Source of the DNA: JAVBMJ01 sp031551275
GTDB lineage: Bacteria; Bacteroidota; Bacteroidia; Bacteroidales; Rikenellaceae
Direction: 5' to 3'
DNA: 64,000 bases
Assembly (NCBI GenBank): GCA_031551275.1
Contig: JAVBNX010000014.1
Span: forward strand, 124,001-188,000
The notes under the pieces: model-generated
What the model saw: the letters and a program-made list of their open reading frames with translations, nothing else
Told to the model about the DNA's origin: nothing
Database searches by the model: none
In this document: positions 51,579 to 60,252 of the stretch, one piece after another
How positions within the stretch are numbered: position 1 is the stretch's first letter
Layout: each line of letters begins with the position of its first letter
Program-made: the position numbers and the translations under genes

Positions 51579-52829
51579 ATGAGAAAAATTTCTATCGTAA
51601 TTTCGCTGCTGGCGCTCTGCGCCGCCTGCTGCCGCACGGAAAAGGGCGCACCCCAAGCCTTCGATTACAAACCCGGTTTCAAGGCGTTGAAAGTGGACGC
51701 TTCGAGGCTGGACAGGATCGACGCCCTGTTGCAGGACCACATCGATCGGGGCCTGCTGCCCAACGCGCTGACCTTCGTGGCCAGGGACGGGCAGGTGATC
51801 CACCACAAAGCTTTCGGGTGGAGCGACGTGGAGGGCAAGACCCCGCTCAGGACGGATAACCTGTTCAGGATGTACTCCCAGACCAAAGCCATGACCACCG
51901 TAGCGCTGATGACCCTCTACGAGCGGGGCCTGTTCCAGTTGGACGACCCGGTATCGAAGTACATCCCCGAAATGACCGACCAAGTGATCGAGAGCAAGGT
52001 CAACGACTCGGTGTGGGTTACCCGCCCGGCCAAGTCGCCCGTGCTGATCCGCCACCTGCTCTCCCACTCGGCGGGGATCAACCCGAAAGGGGGCATCGAT
52101 CTGGTCATGGCCAACTACCCGACCCTGGAAGAGTACGTGAAACGGCTGGTGCAGCAACCCCTGCTGTACGATCCGGGCACGGGCTATAACTACCACCCCG
52201 CCTCGGACGTGTGGGGCTACCTGGTCGAGTATTTCTCCGGCAAGCCGTTGCAGGAGTACCTCGAAGAGGCGATCTTCGAGCCTCTGGGCATCCAGGATAT
52301 GGCGTACTATTACGACGAATCGTACGCGTCACGCCTTGTTACCATGTACCGGGGCGACAAAACGACCGGGGCGATCAACCCCGTCGAGATGTGGAGCGGG
52401 CGCTACCCGTTCGGCCCCGAGACGGTTTTCGCCGCCGGGGGCACGGGCCTATACGGGACCATCGAGGGCTACGCGCGCTTTTTGCAGATGGTCGCCAACG
52501 GGGGAACGTTCAACGGCCGCCGGATCCTGGGCCGCCGCACGCTGGAGGTAATGGCACAGAACCAGCTCGCCCACCCCAACGGCGGCGGCGGGAATTTCTG
52601 CTACGGGCTGGGCTTCGAGGTGTGCCCCGAGTGGGACCCGGCATTCGGCGCGATGCACAAGCAGACCCAGATGGTCAACCCCGGCTCGCTGAACTGGGGC
52701 GGGATGGCCAACACGGACTACCTGGTCGATCCCAAAGAGGGGCTGATCATACTGCTCTACACCAACCTGGTCCCCGACCCGAAGGTCTGGGAAAAATTCC
52801 TCAACACGGTCTACCAAACGTTGGAATAG
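51579..52829 (+). CDS. Serine hydrolase (class C beta-lactamase/esterase family) lipoprotein
   Basis: 416 residues. Lipobox LCAAC (Cys18). The SxxK nucleophile is SQTK near residue 100 (FRMYSQTKAMTTVALM). GYNYHPASDVWGYL is in the place of the YxN motif but without a clear Y-x-N. HKQTQMVNPGSLNWGGMANT near the C-terminus matches the HxG region as W-G-G. Such proteins are esterases, D-aminopeptidases or penicillin-binding relatives; beta-lactam hydrolysis cannot be assumed. It has its own promoter. Confidence 0.87.
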   Translation: MRKISIVISLLALCAACCRTEKGAPQAFDYKPGFKALKVDASRLDRIDALLQDHIDRGLLPNALTFVARDGQVIHHKAFGWSDVEGKTPLRTDNLFRMYSQTKAMTTVALMTLYERGLFQLDDPVSKYIPEMTDQVIESKVNDSVWVTRPAKSPVLIRHLLSHSAGINPKGGIDLVMANYPTLEEYVKRLVQQPLLYDPGTGYNYHPASDVWGYLVEYFSGKPLQEYLEEAIFEPLGIQDMAYYYDESYASRLVTMYRGDKTTGAINPVEMWSGRYPFGPETVFAAGGTGLYGTIEGYARFLQMVANGGTFNGRRILGRRTLEVMAQNQLAHPNGGGGNFCYGLGFEVCPEWDPAFGAMHKQTQMVNPGSLNWGGMANTDYLVDPKEGLIILLYTNLVPDPKVWEKFLNTVYQTLE

Positions 52830-52887
52830 GCGTGCAACGAATCGGAGGCGGAAGGCATCTAAGTCAAAGAAAACCAATCCCGGCGTT

Positions 52888-53457
52888 ATGAAAAGACTCT
52901 TTTCCCTCCCCGCCCTCGCGGCAACGCTTATCCTGGCGGCAGGCTGCAACAAAACCGAAACGGAGCGCCAACGGATGGTCGCGTCCCACATCGACGCCTC
53001 GCTCGCCTTTCTGGTCGCCGACCCGAGCGGCAACAACCAGATCGTGCCCGACGTGTTTCCTACCTATGACGGCTACCCGGGCGTGGACGTGATCCGGTAC
53101 AACGGCAAAAAAGCGCAGGTTTTCAGCGACCCCCTGATGGGCGCGCCCAAGGGATACAGCCTCTACTCCTCGCCGCAGGGCGGGGCCTACATCGACCTCT
53201 ACCTGGAGCGTCCATACGTCGGGGAGAGCACGGCCGACACCTACATCCGGTTCTGGCACCACCCCATCGACAAACTGACCGCCGAGTATGAGTACCACGA
53301 ATCGGAGATCCCCGGAATGTACGGCGGGTCGAGCCTGGTGGTGGTCAAGGTCTGGCTCAACGGCGAGCTTTTCTGGGACCGCGAGGCGGCCGAGGCGGGG
53401 CCCGACGGCGCTTTGCCCGTTATGGTCAGGCCGCAGCCCTTCTACATGGGGCAATAG
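52888..53457 (+). CDS. Hypothetical lipoprotein
   Basis: 189 residues, family not recognised. Lipobox LAAGC (Cys20). The mature part has few Cys, no repeats, and several aromatic-Gly turns (GYPGVDVIRYNG, GGAYIDLYLERP). It looks like a compact beta-rich domain. GC content is typical for the window. It follows the serine hydrolase by 58 bases on the same strand and may share its transcript. Confidence 0.6.
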   Translation: MKRLFSLPALAATLILAAGCNKTETERQRMVASHIDASLAFLVADPSGNNQIVPDVFPTYDGYPGVDVIRYNGKKAQVFSDPLMGAPKGYSLYSSPQGGAYIDLYLERPYVGESTADTYIRFWHHPIDKLTAEYEYHESEIPGMYGGSSLVVVKVWLNGELFWDREAAEAGPDGALPVMVRPQPFYMGQ

Positions 53458-53590
53458 CCTAAACTCCACTGAACCGGGCAAATAGGGCGATTCGCCCCCT
53501 GCATTTTCCGTTTCGCCGGTTCCCGCGCAACATTGCTTGCATTACAGGCTTCTTATGGTTAAATTCGGATAACGAACAATAACCCACAAG

Positions 53591-53598
53591 AAAGGAGG
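53591..53598 (+). promoter_or_regulatory. Strong Shine-Dalgarno sequence, unusual here
   Basis: AAAGGAGG lies 5 bases before the ATG at 53604. Most genes in this window have no such motif, in line with SD-poor translation in Bacteroidetes. Confidence 0.6.
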
Positions 53599-53603
53599 CC
53601 TCT

Positions 53604-54971
53604 ATGAAAAGATCGCTTTTACTTACCGCCCTCGCTTTGATACTCTGCGGATCCGCATCCGCCAAAAAAGAGCTTGTCCTGCAGAAACTCTTTGTCCCCG
53701 ACGAAACGGACATCTTCCGCACCATCATCTTCGACGCCCAATGGCAATACCAGGGCTATAAACTCCGCAACCCGGTTACCGGGACCATTACCATGCTGGA
53801 CGCCCAGGAGAGGATTACCGGCTACGAGATCCAGAACAGGGACCCCGACGTGGTGGACATTACCAACGAGCGCAGCCAGCGCATCGCCTACAAAAAGCGC
53901 GACCGCCACGATCCCTTCATGATGGGGGTTTACAACCTCTCCGGCCGCCAGTTGGGCGTCGAGATTACCTTCCCCGAGAGCGACATGACCGCGCTGTACC
54001 TCTTCAGCCGCTCCAACGTGGCAATCACCGGCTCGATGGGCTACCGCGACTTCGGCTTCTCGTCCGGCTTCTGGCTCGACATCTCGCTCTACAACTACGA
54101 CCTGCACCGCATATCGCGCGACCGCATGATCTACTGGAACAACCGCCTGCGCGACGAGCAACGCCGCTGGGAGCGCGAACGTCAGGACCGTCTGGCCTGG
54201 GAGCGCCGCCAGGCCCGCGAACGCGAAGAGTGGGAACGCCGCCAGAGGATGGAGCGCGAGCGCAACCAACGCGAAAGAATGGAGTGGGAGCGCCAGCAGC
54301 GCGAACGCCAGGACAGGGAGCGCAACCAGCCCCGCCCGGGGCATAACCAACCGAATCCCGGTCCCGGCCACAACCAACCCGGACGTGACAATCCCAACCC
54401 TGGTCACAACCAACCCGGACGCGACAATCCCAACCCGGGACAAATGCAGCCCCGCCCCCAGCAAGAGCAACCCGGCCGCAATCAGCCCCGGCCCAATGAC
54501 CCAAGGCAGGATCCCGGCAACAGGCCGTCGCCCGCGCTCCCGAATCCGACCCCGAACCGCCCCGGGAACACCCCCTCCCCCACCCCGAACCGTCCCGATC
54601 AAAACCAGGACCGCGAGCGCCAGCAAAGGGAGCAGGCCGACCGTGAAAGGCAACAACGCGAGCAGGCCGATCGCCAAAGGCAACAGCAGCAAGATCAAGC
54701 AAACCGCGAACGCCAACAACGTGAGCAACAGACTGAGCACCAAAGGAAAGAGCAGGCCAACCGCGAAAAGCAACAGCGCGAACAGGCCGAAAGGCAGCAG
54801 CGTGAACGCGCTGACCGCGAAAAATCCGACCGCGAACGCCAACAACGCGAGCAGGCCAACCGCGAAAGATCGAGCAGTGAAAGATCGAGCAGTGAACGAT
54901 CGAGCAGTGAAAGGTCAAGCAGCAGTTCCAGCTCCACCAGAACGAGCAGTTCGGGTTACAGCCGCCGCTAA
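53604..54971 (+). CDS. Secreted protein with long Arg/Glu/Gln, Pro/Asn/Gly and Ser-rich repeats
   Basis: 455 residues, family not recognised. Type I signal peptide (ends GSASA-KK). A folded N-terminal part spans about 20-185. Then: Arg/Glu/Gln/Trp helix (about 185-242, EWERRQRMERERNQRER), a Pro/Asn/Gly linker with a 12-residue repeat (HNQPGRDNPNPG), a second Arg/Gln/Glu/Asp helix (about 331-420), and a Ser-rich end made of ERSSS units. The charged parts could form long single helices spanning the periplasm. Slippage-prone DNA repeats are present. Other open frames here reflect the biased composition. Confidence 0.7.
   Translation: MKRSLLLTALALILCGSASAKKELVLQKLFVPDETDIFRTIIFDAQWQYQGYKLRNPVTGTITMLDAQERITGYEIQNRDPDVVDITNERSQRIAYKKRDRHDPFMMGVYNLSGRQLGVEITFPESDMTALYLFSRSNVAITGSMGYRDFGFSSGFWLDISLYNYDLHRISRDRMIYWNNRLRDEQRRWERERQDRLAWERRQAREREEWERRQRMERERNQRERMEWERQQRERQDRERNQPRPGHNQPNPGPGHNQPGRDNPNPGHNQPGRDNPNPGQMQPRPQQEQPGRNQPRPNDPRQDPGNRPSPALPNPTPNRPGNTPSPTPNRPDQNQDRERQQREQADRERQQREQADRQRQQQQDQANRERQQREQQTEHQRKEQANREKQQREQAERQQRERADREKSDRERQQREQANRERSSSERSSSERSSSERSSSSSSSTRTSSSGYSRR
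54369..54440 (+). repeat. 36-base tandem repeat, two copies, inside the 53604 gene
   Basis: Copies at 54369-54404 and 54405-54440 differ at one base (GTGAC/GCGAC). They encode HNQPGRDNPNPG twice. Confidence 0.85.
54864..54923 (+). repeat. 15-base tandem repeat, four copies, near the 3' end of the 53604 gene
   Basis: Units of GAAAGATCGAGCAGT at 54864, 54879, 54894 and 54909, with one change in the third and three in the last. Each encodes ERSSS. Copy number is likely variable between strains. Confidence 0.85.
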
Positions 54972-54999
54972 TCCCGCCGAAAATCGTTAACTTCGCGCT

Positions 55000-55863
55000 A
55001 TGGGACCGCACCGGATCTTAGCCGCCGCATCAGCCGCCCTCGGCCAGCGGGTAGTCAGCTACTCGCCCGCCGGGGGCGGCTCGATCGCCCAAACCGGGGT
55101 AATCGAGACGCAGAACGGACAACGTTACATACTCAAAACGGGCTTTCCGGGGCGTATGTTCCCCTGCGAGGCCAACGGCCTGGGGGAGCTGGCCAAACCG
55201 GGTGTGATCCGCACCCCGGTAGTCGCCGCCGCCAACGACCGAATGCTGATCATCGAATACATCGCCCAGAGTCTCCGCCCGAAAGATTTTTTCCAACGCT
55301 TCGGGCAAAGCCTGGCCCGCCTGCACCGCACGACGGCCGAGAATTTCGGCTTTTACGAGGACAACTTTATCGGGGCCACCCCCCAACCCAACCGTCCCGA
55401 AGACGATGAGGCGAGCGACTGGACCGCCTTTTACCTGAACAAACGCCTGTTGTACCAGTACCGCCTGGCCGAGAGGAACGGATACGCCTCCGCGCGCCTA
55501 AGGACCGGTTTTCTAAAGTTGGAATCCCGGATCGCCAGCCTGTTGGAAGGGTCGGAGGAGCCCCCTGCGCTGCTGCACGGCGACCTGTGGGGCGGCAATT
55601 ACCTTTGCGACGAGCGCGGGGATGCGGTGCTGATCGACCCCGCCGTCTACTACGGCCACAGGGAGGCCGAGCTGGCCATGACCAAACTTTTCGGGGGCTT
55701 CTCACCCGAATTTTACCGCGCCTACCAGCAGGAATATCCGCTCAAAGAGGGTTGGCAACGCCGCGAGGGGTTGTACCTGCTCTACCATGTGATGAACCAC
55801 CTGAATTTATTCGGAACCGGTTACCTGAGCCAGGCGGAGCGGATTTTGGGGGAATACGTTTAA
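55000..55863 (+). CDS. Fructosamine kinase family protein
   Basis: 287 residues. LLHGDLWGGNYL is the catalytic loop of the APH/fructosamine-kinase fold, and VLIDPAVYYGHREAELAM is the metal-binding loop, diagnostic for fructosamine-3-kinase-like proteins. RYILKTGF holds the ATP-binding Lys. These enzymes phosphorylate ketosamines (ribulosamine/fructosamine on proteins) so that glycation is reversed. A degenerate -7 (TAACTTCG, 54988-54995) lies only 4 bases before the ATG. It overlaps the convergent lipoprotein gene by 4 bases. Confidence 0.9.
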   Translation: MGPHRILAAASAALGQRVVSYSPAGGGSIAQTGVIETQNGQRYILKTGFPGRMFPCEANGLGELAKPGVIRTPVVAAANDRMLIIEYIAQSLRPKDFFQRFGQSLARLHRTTAENFGFYEDNFIGATPQPNRPEDDEASDWTAFYLNKRLLYQYRLAERNGYASARLRTGFLKLESRIASLLEGSEEPPALLHGDLWGGNYLCDERGDAVLIDPAVYYGHREAELAMTKLFGGFSPEFYRAYQQEYPLKEGWQRREGLYLLYHVMNHLNLFGTGYLSQAERILGEYV

Positions 55864-56729
55864 AACGCCGGTTCGCCCTGGATTGCCGCCACGACGGCCA
55901 GGGCCTTTTCGACCTCGGCTTTAGGCCCGTAGACCGCCAGGGAGATCCCCCCTTCGCGGCCACTGAGTCCGCCTGCGGCGTAGGGGGCCACCTGCACCCC
56001 AGCCAGGGTTTTCAGCGCCTCGATCTCGGTAAAGAGGATCGCATTCTGGTGCACCAGCACGCGCGGGGGCAACTGGGTAATCTTCTCGACCCCCTCGCCG
56101 AACAGCTTTTCATACTCGCGCAGGTCGCCGGGGACCTCTTTCTCCAAGCCCACAGGCACGATCAGTTGGCCTTTGCCGGGCTCCGCCGTGTATGGACGCA
56201 GTTTGCCCACCGTGCCCCCGTCGGGCGCACCCACGCAGACGGCCGCCTGGTTCAACGCGTAGTTGAGCATATTGGCCCCTTTGAAGACGATATCGCCGGG
56301 CCTCATTTGCGCCAACGCCTCGGGGTAGCTCATTTCGACCCGCTTGCCGTCCACCAGGACGATCTCGCCGATGGAGGCGTCGACCTGGATCGAACGCCCC
56401 TCGGGAGTGATCCGCCCGGTCATAAAAGCCCCGTTGGGAGCGTCCAGCCCGGCCAGTTCCTCGGCGATGTAGGTGTTGGTCGAACCGCGCGTGATGATGA
56501 CCATACCCGACGTGAGCTTCTCCTGGACGGGCTGGTATGCGGCGATCCCCTTGGCTATCAACCGTTTGCCCTCGGCCACGGTCAAATTGACCGAAGCCAT
56601 CACATCGCCCGGCTGCGGGGCTGCGACCTGCATCTTCCGGCAGGGGGTTTCGTTCTGTTTTTCAGTGTGGTTACCGGCGCAGGCCGTCAGGATGGTCGCC
56701 ATAAGAATAACTCCTAAATTACATTTCAT
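55860..56729 (-). CDS. Lipoprotein of unfamiliar family
   Basis: 289 residues. Lipobox LTAC (Cys17). The mature part has MVIITRGSTNTYIAEELAG, GRITPEGRSIQ, DIVFKGANMLNYALNQAAV and APDGGTVGKL. These Gly-rich blocks resemble a cytoplasmic conserved hypothetical family found in archaea and anaerobes, which I cannot name with confidence. A family of that kind with a lipid anchor is unusual. C-terminally, GREGGISLAVYGPKAEVEKAL ends the protein. The frame is open to 57233, but the ATG at 56729 starts the signal peptide. A near -7 (TACTTTTA) lies 17 bases upstream. Confidence 0.65.
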   Translation of the reverse strand: MKCNLGVILMATILTACAGNHTEKQNETPCRKMQVAAPQPGDVMASVNLTVAEGKRLIAKGIAAYQPVQEKLTSGMVIITRGSTNTYIAEELAGLDAPNGAFMTGRITPEGRSIQVDASIGEIVLVDGKRVEMSYPEALAQMRPGDIVFKGANMLNYALNQAAVCVGAPDGGTVGKLRPYTAEPGKGQLIVPVGLEKEVPGDLREYEKLFGEGVEKITQLPPRVLVHQNAILFTEIEALKTLAGVQVAPYAAGGLSGREGGISLAVYGPKAEVEKALAVVAAIQGEPAF

Positions 56730-56802
56730 GGTCCGTTGGGTTTTTGTAAAAGTACGAATTTTTCCGTTTCGACACTCCATTTTGCCGCTTCGCGCACTTT
56801 CT

Positions 56803-56835
56803 TTTGGTAAGGGAATTGCAGGTTGACTACGTTTG
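56803..56835 (+). promoter_or_regulatory. Full promoter for the efflux operon
   Basis: TTTG (56803-56806), 21 bases, TACGTTTG (56828-56835); tolC-like ATG at 56865. Confidence 0.7.
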
Positions 56836-56864
56836 CAGCGAAAATGAAACGATAAAAAATCGAT

Positions 56865-58175
56865 ATGAAGAGCCAATTCCTGACCCTTGCGATGTGCGCC
56901 CTTGCGGCGACCGCCTTCGCCCAGGCCCCGACCGAACCCGGGACTCCGGGGAGCTACCGCATGACCATCGAACAATGCCTCGACTACGCGCTGGGCAACA
57001 ACTACACGAAACAGTCGCTCAAGCTCTCCGAACAGGCCTCGGCCGACACCTACGACCAGTCGAAGATGGAGCGCCTGCCCGACCTGGGCGCGTCGCTCTC
57101 CGAGGGGGTCTCCAACAGCAAGGTTACCGGCTCGCAGGCCACGGGCAGCTACGGGGTCAACGCCGGGATGGTCCTCTACCAGGGGGGCGCGATGAAGAGC
57201 ACCATCGAGCAAAACCGCCTGGGCATGGAGCAATCCGAATGGTACACTTCACAGTACGACAACACCCTTACCGTCAATATCCTGCAAACCTTTCTGAACA
57301 TCCTGGGCAACGAGGAGCTGCTCAAATACCAGATGGCCGTGGCCGAGGCCAGCGCCGAGCAGGTCAAACAGGGCAAGGCGCAGTACGCGGCAGGGGATAT
57401 GCTCGAAAGCGACTACCTGCTGCTGGAAGCGCAGTGGGCCAACGACAAGAACAACGTCTCCGACACGAAGATTACCCGGGACAACTACCTGCTCTCGCTC
57501 AAGAGCCTGCTCTCGATGGAGGCCACCGACCAACTGGAGGTGCTCTTCCCCGACACGGCGGCCCTGATGCGCATGGCGGGGATGCCCCCGTTGGCCTCGG
57601 TGGTGGAGCGGACCGTCAGCACGGTCCCCGATTTGAAGATCAGCCAGTACAACGTGGACATCGCCAACCAGGGCCTCAAAGGGGCGAAATCGGGGTACTA
57701 CCCCACCGTCAGCCTGAGCGCGGGGCTGAGCACGGGGCACACCAACTTCTCGGGCTACGGCAGCCAGCTCTCCGACCGCTTTACCCAGCAGGCGGGTTTG
57801 TCGGTAAGCGTGCCCATCTTCAGCAACGGGCGCAACAAGTCCAGGGTTACCCAGAGCCAGATCATGCTCCGCCAGGCCGAGCTGGACCAGAAACAGATGG
57901 AGCTGGACGTGGTGGAGAACGTGACCGTCGAGTACAACGACGTGGTCTCCTCCTACAACAAATTCCTGACCACCGACATCCGCCAGAACGCCTACCTGAA
58001 GAGCTTCGAGGCCTACCGCGCCAAGTTCAACGCCGGGGCCATCACGGCGGTAGATCTTTTGCAGCAGCAAAACAACTACATCAGCGCCTTGAACGACTAC
58101 ATCCAGAGCAAATACGGGTTTATGCTCAAGCGCAAAGTGTTGGACGTATATATGGGAGTGCCTATTACATTGTAA
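56865..58175 (+). CDS. TolC family outer-membrane efflux channel
   Basis: 436 residues. Signal peptide MKSQFLTLAMCALAATAFAQ; TIEQCLDYALGNN is the N-terminal TolC repeat start, and the second repeat begins near residue 250 (VPDLKISQYNVDIANQGLKG). Long helical hairpins (about 130-200 and 330-400) fit the trans-periplasmic barrel. Works with the adaptor, ATPase and permease encoded downstream. 177 bases of intergenic DNA with a REP-like palindrome separate it from the adaptor gene. Confidence 0.92.
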   Translation: MKSQFLTLAMCALAATAFAQAPTEPGTPGSYRMTIEQCLDYALGNNYTKQSLKLSEQASADTYDQSKMERLPDLGASLSEGVSNSKVTGSQATGSYGVNAGMVLYQGGAMKSTIEQNRLGMEQSEWYTSQYDNTLTVNILQTFLNILGNEELLKYQMAVAEASAEQVKQGKAQYAAGDMLESDYLLLEAQWANDKNNVSDTKITRDNYLLSLKSLLSMEATDQLEVLFPDTAALMRMAGMPPLASVVERTVSTVPDLKISQYNVDIANQGLKGAKSGYYPTVSLSAGLSTGHTNFSGYGSQLSDRFTQQAGLSVSVPIFSNGRNKSRVTQSQIMLRQAELDQKQMELDVVENVTVEYNDVVSSYNKFLTTDIRQNAYLKSFEAYRAKFNAGAITAVDLLQQQNNYISALNDYIQSKYGFMLKRKVLDVYMGVPITL

Positions 58176-58241
58176 AAGACCGGGAGGTATGGAAGTAGCG
58201 GTTAGCTTGGGAATCCGGTGTGGTGTTTCGCCTGACGATCA

Positions 58242-58276
58242 CCCCTCCCCGACCCTCCCCTAACCGTAGGGGAGGG
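58242..58276 (+). repeat. REP-like palindrome between tolC-like and adaptor genes
   Basis: CCCTCCCCTA (58253-58262) and TAGGGGAGGG (58267-58276) form a perfect 10-base stem with loop ACCG; an extra CCCTCCCC copy precedes it. No T-run follows, so it is more like a REP element or mRNA-stabilising hairpin than a terminator. Confidence 0.65.
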
Positions 58277-58352
58277 GGAAGTCTAAGGTGCTGCCGCCCG
58301 TACTGCAAGGGCAGGGAAATAAATTGAGAATAAACAATTAAAAAATATAGAA

Positions 58353-59498
58353 ATGAAAAGAAAAACCATTTTCCTGATCGCTGCCGCCGCCGGTGTGCTG
58401 GCCCTCGCGGGGGGCTTTATGACGGGTTGCGGCAACCACGAGGTAAGTTTCAATACCATGACCGTCCAGACCAACACCGTCGAGCAGACCGTTACCGCCA
58501 CCGGGTACGTGCAGCCCGTGGACAAGGTCGACGTGGGCACCCAGGTCTCCGGGGTAATCGAGAAGATCTACGTCGACTTCAACTCGCAGGTCAAAAAGGG
58601 GCAGCTCCTGGCCGAGCTCGACAAGTCGACCCTCGCCGAGAAGGTCAACCAGGCCCAGGCCTCGGTAACCAGCTCGCTGAGCGATCTGACCTACGCGCAG
58701 CAGACCTACGATCGCACCAAGACGCTCTTCGACGCCAAGGCCGCCACACAGACCGCCTGGGAGCAGGCCGTCAACTCCCTGGCGCAGGCCAAGACCAACG
58801 TGGTCAACGCCAAGGCCAACCTCCACCAGGCGAGGGTCAATTTGGGTTACGCGGAGATCTACTCGCCCATCGACGGGATCGTGCTCGACCGCTCCGTCGA
58901 GCAGGGGCAGACCGTGGCCGCCTCGTTCTCCACGCCGACCCTGTTTACCATCGCCAACGACCTGACCAAGATGCAGGTCGAAGCCGACGTGGACGAGGCC
59001 GACATAGGCCAGGTCCGGCTGGGCCAGAAGGTAACCTTCACGGTCGACTCCTACCCCGACGACACGTTCGACGGGACGGTCAGCCAAATCCGTTTGCAAC
59101 CCACCGTGACCAACAACGTGGTGACCTACACGGTAATCGTCGAGGCCCCAAACCCCGATGAGAAGCTCTACCCCGGCATGACGGCCAGCATCACGGTCGT
59201 TACCCTGGACCAACAGGGCCTGACCGTCCCCGCCGAGGCGTTGGCCTTTACCCCGGACGAGAAAATCGCCCGCGGCGCCAAAGGCCCGGAGAATCCCAAG
59301 GACAAAGGCGTATGGGTCGAGCTGCCCCACGGCATCGAGTGGAGGGAAGTGAAGACCGGCGTGGGCGACGGGGTAAACTTCATCGTGGAGAGCGGCCTGA
59401 ACCAGGGAGACAAGGTAATCCTCTCGGTCATGGTCGAGCGCAAGAGCGTGAACCAGGCGGGCACCAACCCCTTTATGCCCAAACCTCCCAGGAGATAG
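58353..59498 (+). CDS. MacA/HlyD-type periplasmic adaptor
   Basis: 381 residues. N-terminal membrane or lipoprotein anchor (FMTGCGN, Cys26, lipobox weak at -3 Met). Barrel-sandwich hybrid halves: VSGVIEKIYVDFNSQVKKGQ and YAEIYSPIDGIVLDRSVEQG, separated by a helical hairpin (about 85-155). Beta-barrel domain MQVEADVDEADIGQVRLGQ. It bridges the MacB-like transporter and TolC. It ends 4 bases before the ATPase gene. Confidence 0.93.
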   Translation: MKRKTIFLIAAAAGVLALAGGFMTGCGNHEVSFNTMTVQTNTVEQTVTATGYVQPVDKVDVGTQVSGVIEKIYVDFNSQVKKGQLLAELDKSTLAEKVNQAQASVTSSLSDLTYAQQTYDRTKTLFDAKAATQTAWEQAVNSLAQAKTNVVNAKANLHQARVNLGYAEIYSPIDGIVLDRSVEQGQTVAASFSTPTLFTIANDLTKMQVEADVDEADIGQVRLGQKVTFTVDSYPDDTFDGTVSQIRLQPTVTNNVVTYTVIVEAPNPDEKLYPGMTASITVVTLDQQGLTVPAEALAFTPDEKIARGAKGPENPKDKGVWVELPHGIEWREVKTGVGDGVNFIVESGLNQGDKVILSVMVERKSVNQAGTNPFMPKPPRR

Positions 59499-59502
59499 CG
59501 CC

Positions 59503-60249
59503 ATGGCAAACATCTTAAAGATAGCAAACCTCCAGCGCACGTTCCAGGTGGGTAGCGAGCAGGTCCACGCGTTGAAAGGCGTCAGTTTCGACGTCGAGCA
59601 GGGCGAGTTCGTGAGCATCATGGGATCGAGCGGCAGCGGCAAATCGACCCTGCTGAACATCCTGGGCTGTTTGGACACCCCCACCGCCGGGGAGTACAGC
59701 ATCGATTCGAACCCGGTCAGCAAGCTTACCAAAGACGAACTGGCCACGCTGCGCAACCGCAAGATCGGCTTTGTGTTCCAGTCCTACAACCTGCTGGCGC
59801 GCACCTCGGCTCTCGAAAACGTGGAGCTCCCGCTGCTCTACAACAGCGACGTATCGGCCAAGGAGCGGGTCGAGCGCTCCGAGTACGCCCTCCAGCAGGT
59901 GGGCCTGAGCGACAGGATGCACCACATGCCCAACCAGCTCTCCGGGGGGCAGCAGCAACGGGTGGCCATCGCAAGGGCTTTGGTCAACGACCCGGTGATC
60001 CTGCTGGCCGACGAGGCCACGGGTAACCTCGATACGCGCACCTCGTACGAGATCATGAGCCTGCTCCAGAAACTCAACTCGGAAGGTAAAACCATCGCCT
60101 TCGTGACGCATGAGCCCGACATCGTGGTCTTCACCAGCCGCATCATCCAACTGCGCGACGGGCTGATCCAGCGGGACGCCCCGGCCAACCCGCAATCGGC
60201 CGCCGCGGCCCTGGCAGCCCTTCCTCCTGAAAACGATTATACGATTTAA
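59503..60249 (+). CDS. MacB/LolD-type ABC ATPase
   Basis: 248 residues. Walker A GSSGSGKSTLLNILG, signature LSGGQQQRVAIARAL, Walker B VILLADEATGNLD, Q-loop FVFQSYNLL, H-loop FVTHEPD. The Asp-Glu-Ala-Thr-Gly-Asn-Leu-Asp block is typical of MacB-type systems. Here ATPase and permease are separate proteins, whereas E. coli MacB is fused. A 3-base gap precedes the permease. Confidence 0.94.
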   Translation: MANILKIANLQRTFQVGSEQVHALKGVSFDVEQGEFVSIMGSSGSGKSTLLNILGCLDTPTAGEYSIDSNPVSKLTKDELATLRNRKIGFVFQSYNLLARTSALENVELPLLYNSDVSAKERVERSEYALQQVGLSDRMHHMPNQLSGGQQQRVAIARALVNDPVILLADEATGNLDTRTSYEIMSLLQKLNSEGKTIAFVTHEPDIVVFTSRIIQLRDGLIQRDAPANPQSAAAALAALPPENDYTI

Positions 60250-60252
60250 GCC

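Noticed and set aside
51579..52829. Beta-lactamase resistance gene
   Set aside because: SxxK is present but the YxN motif is not clear; such lipoproteins are usually esterases or peptidases, so resistance is not supported.
54385..54990. Open frame in the +1 frame inside the repeat protein gene
   Set aside because: Thr/Pro/Ala/Lys-rich product follows directly from the repetitive codons of the main frame; no signal peptide or conserved block.
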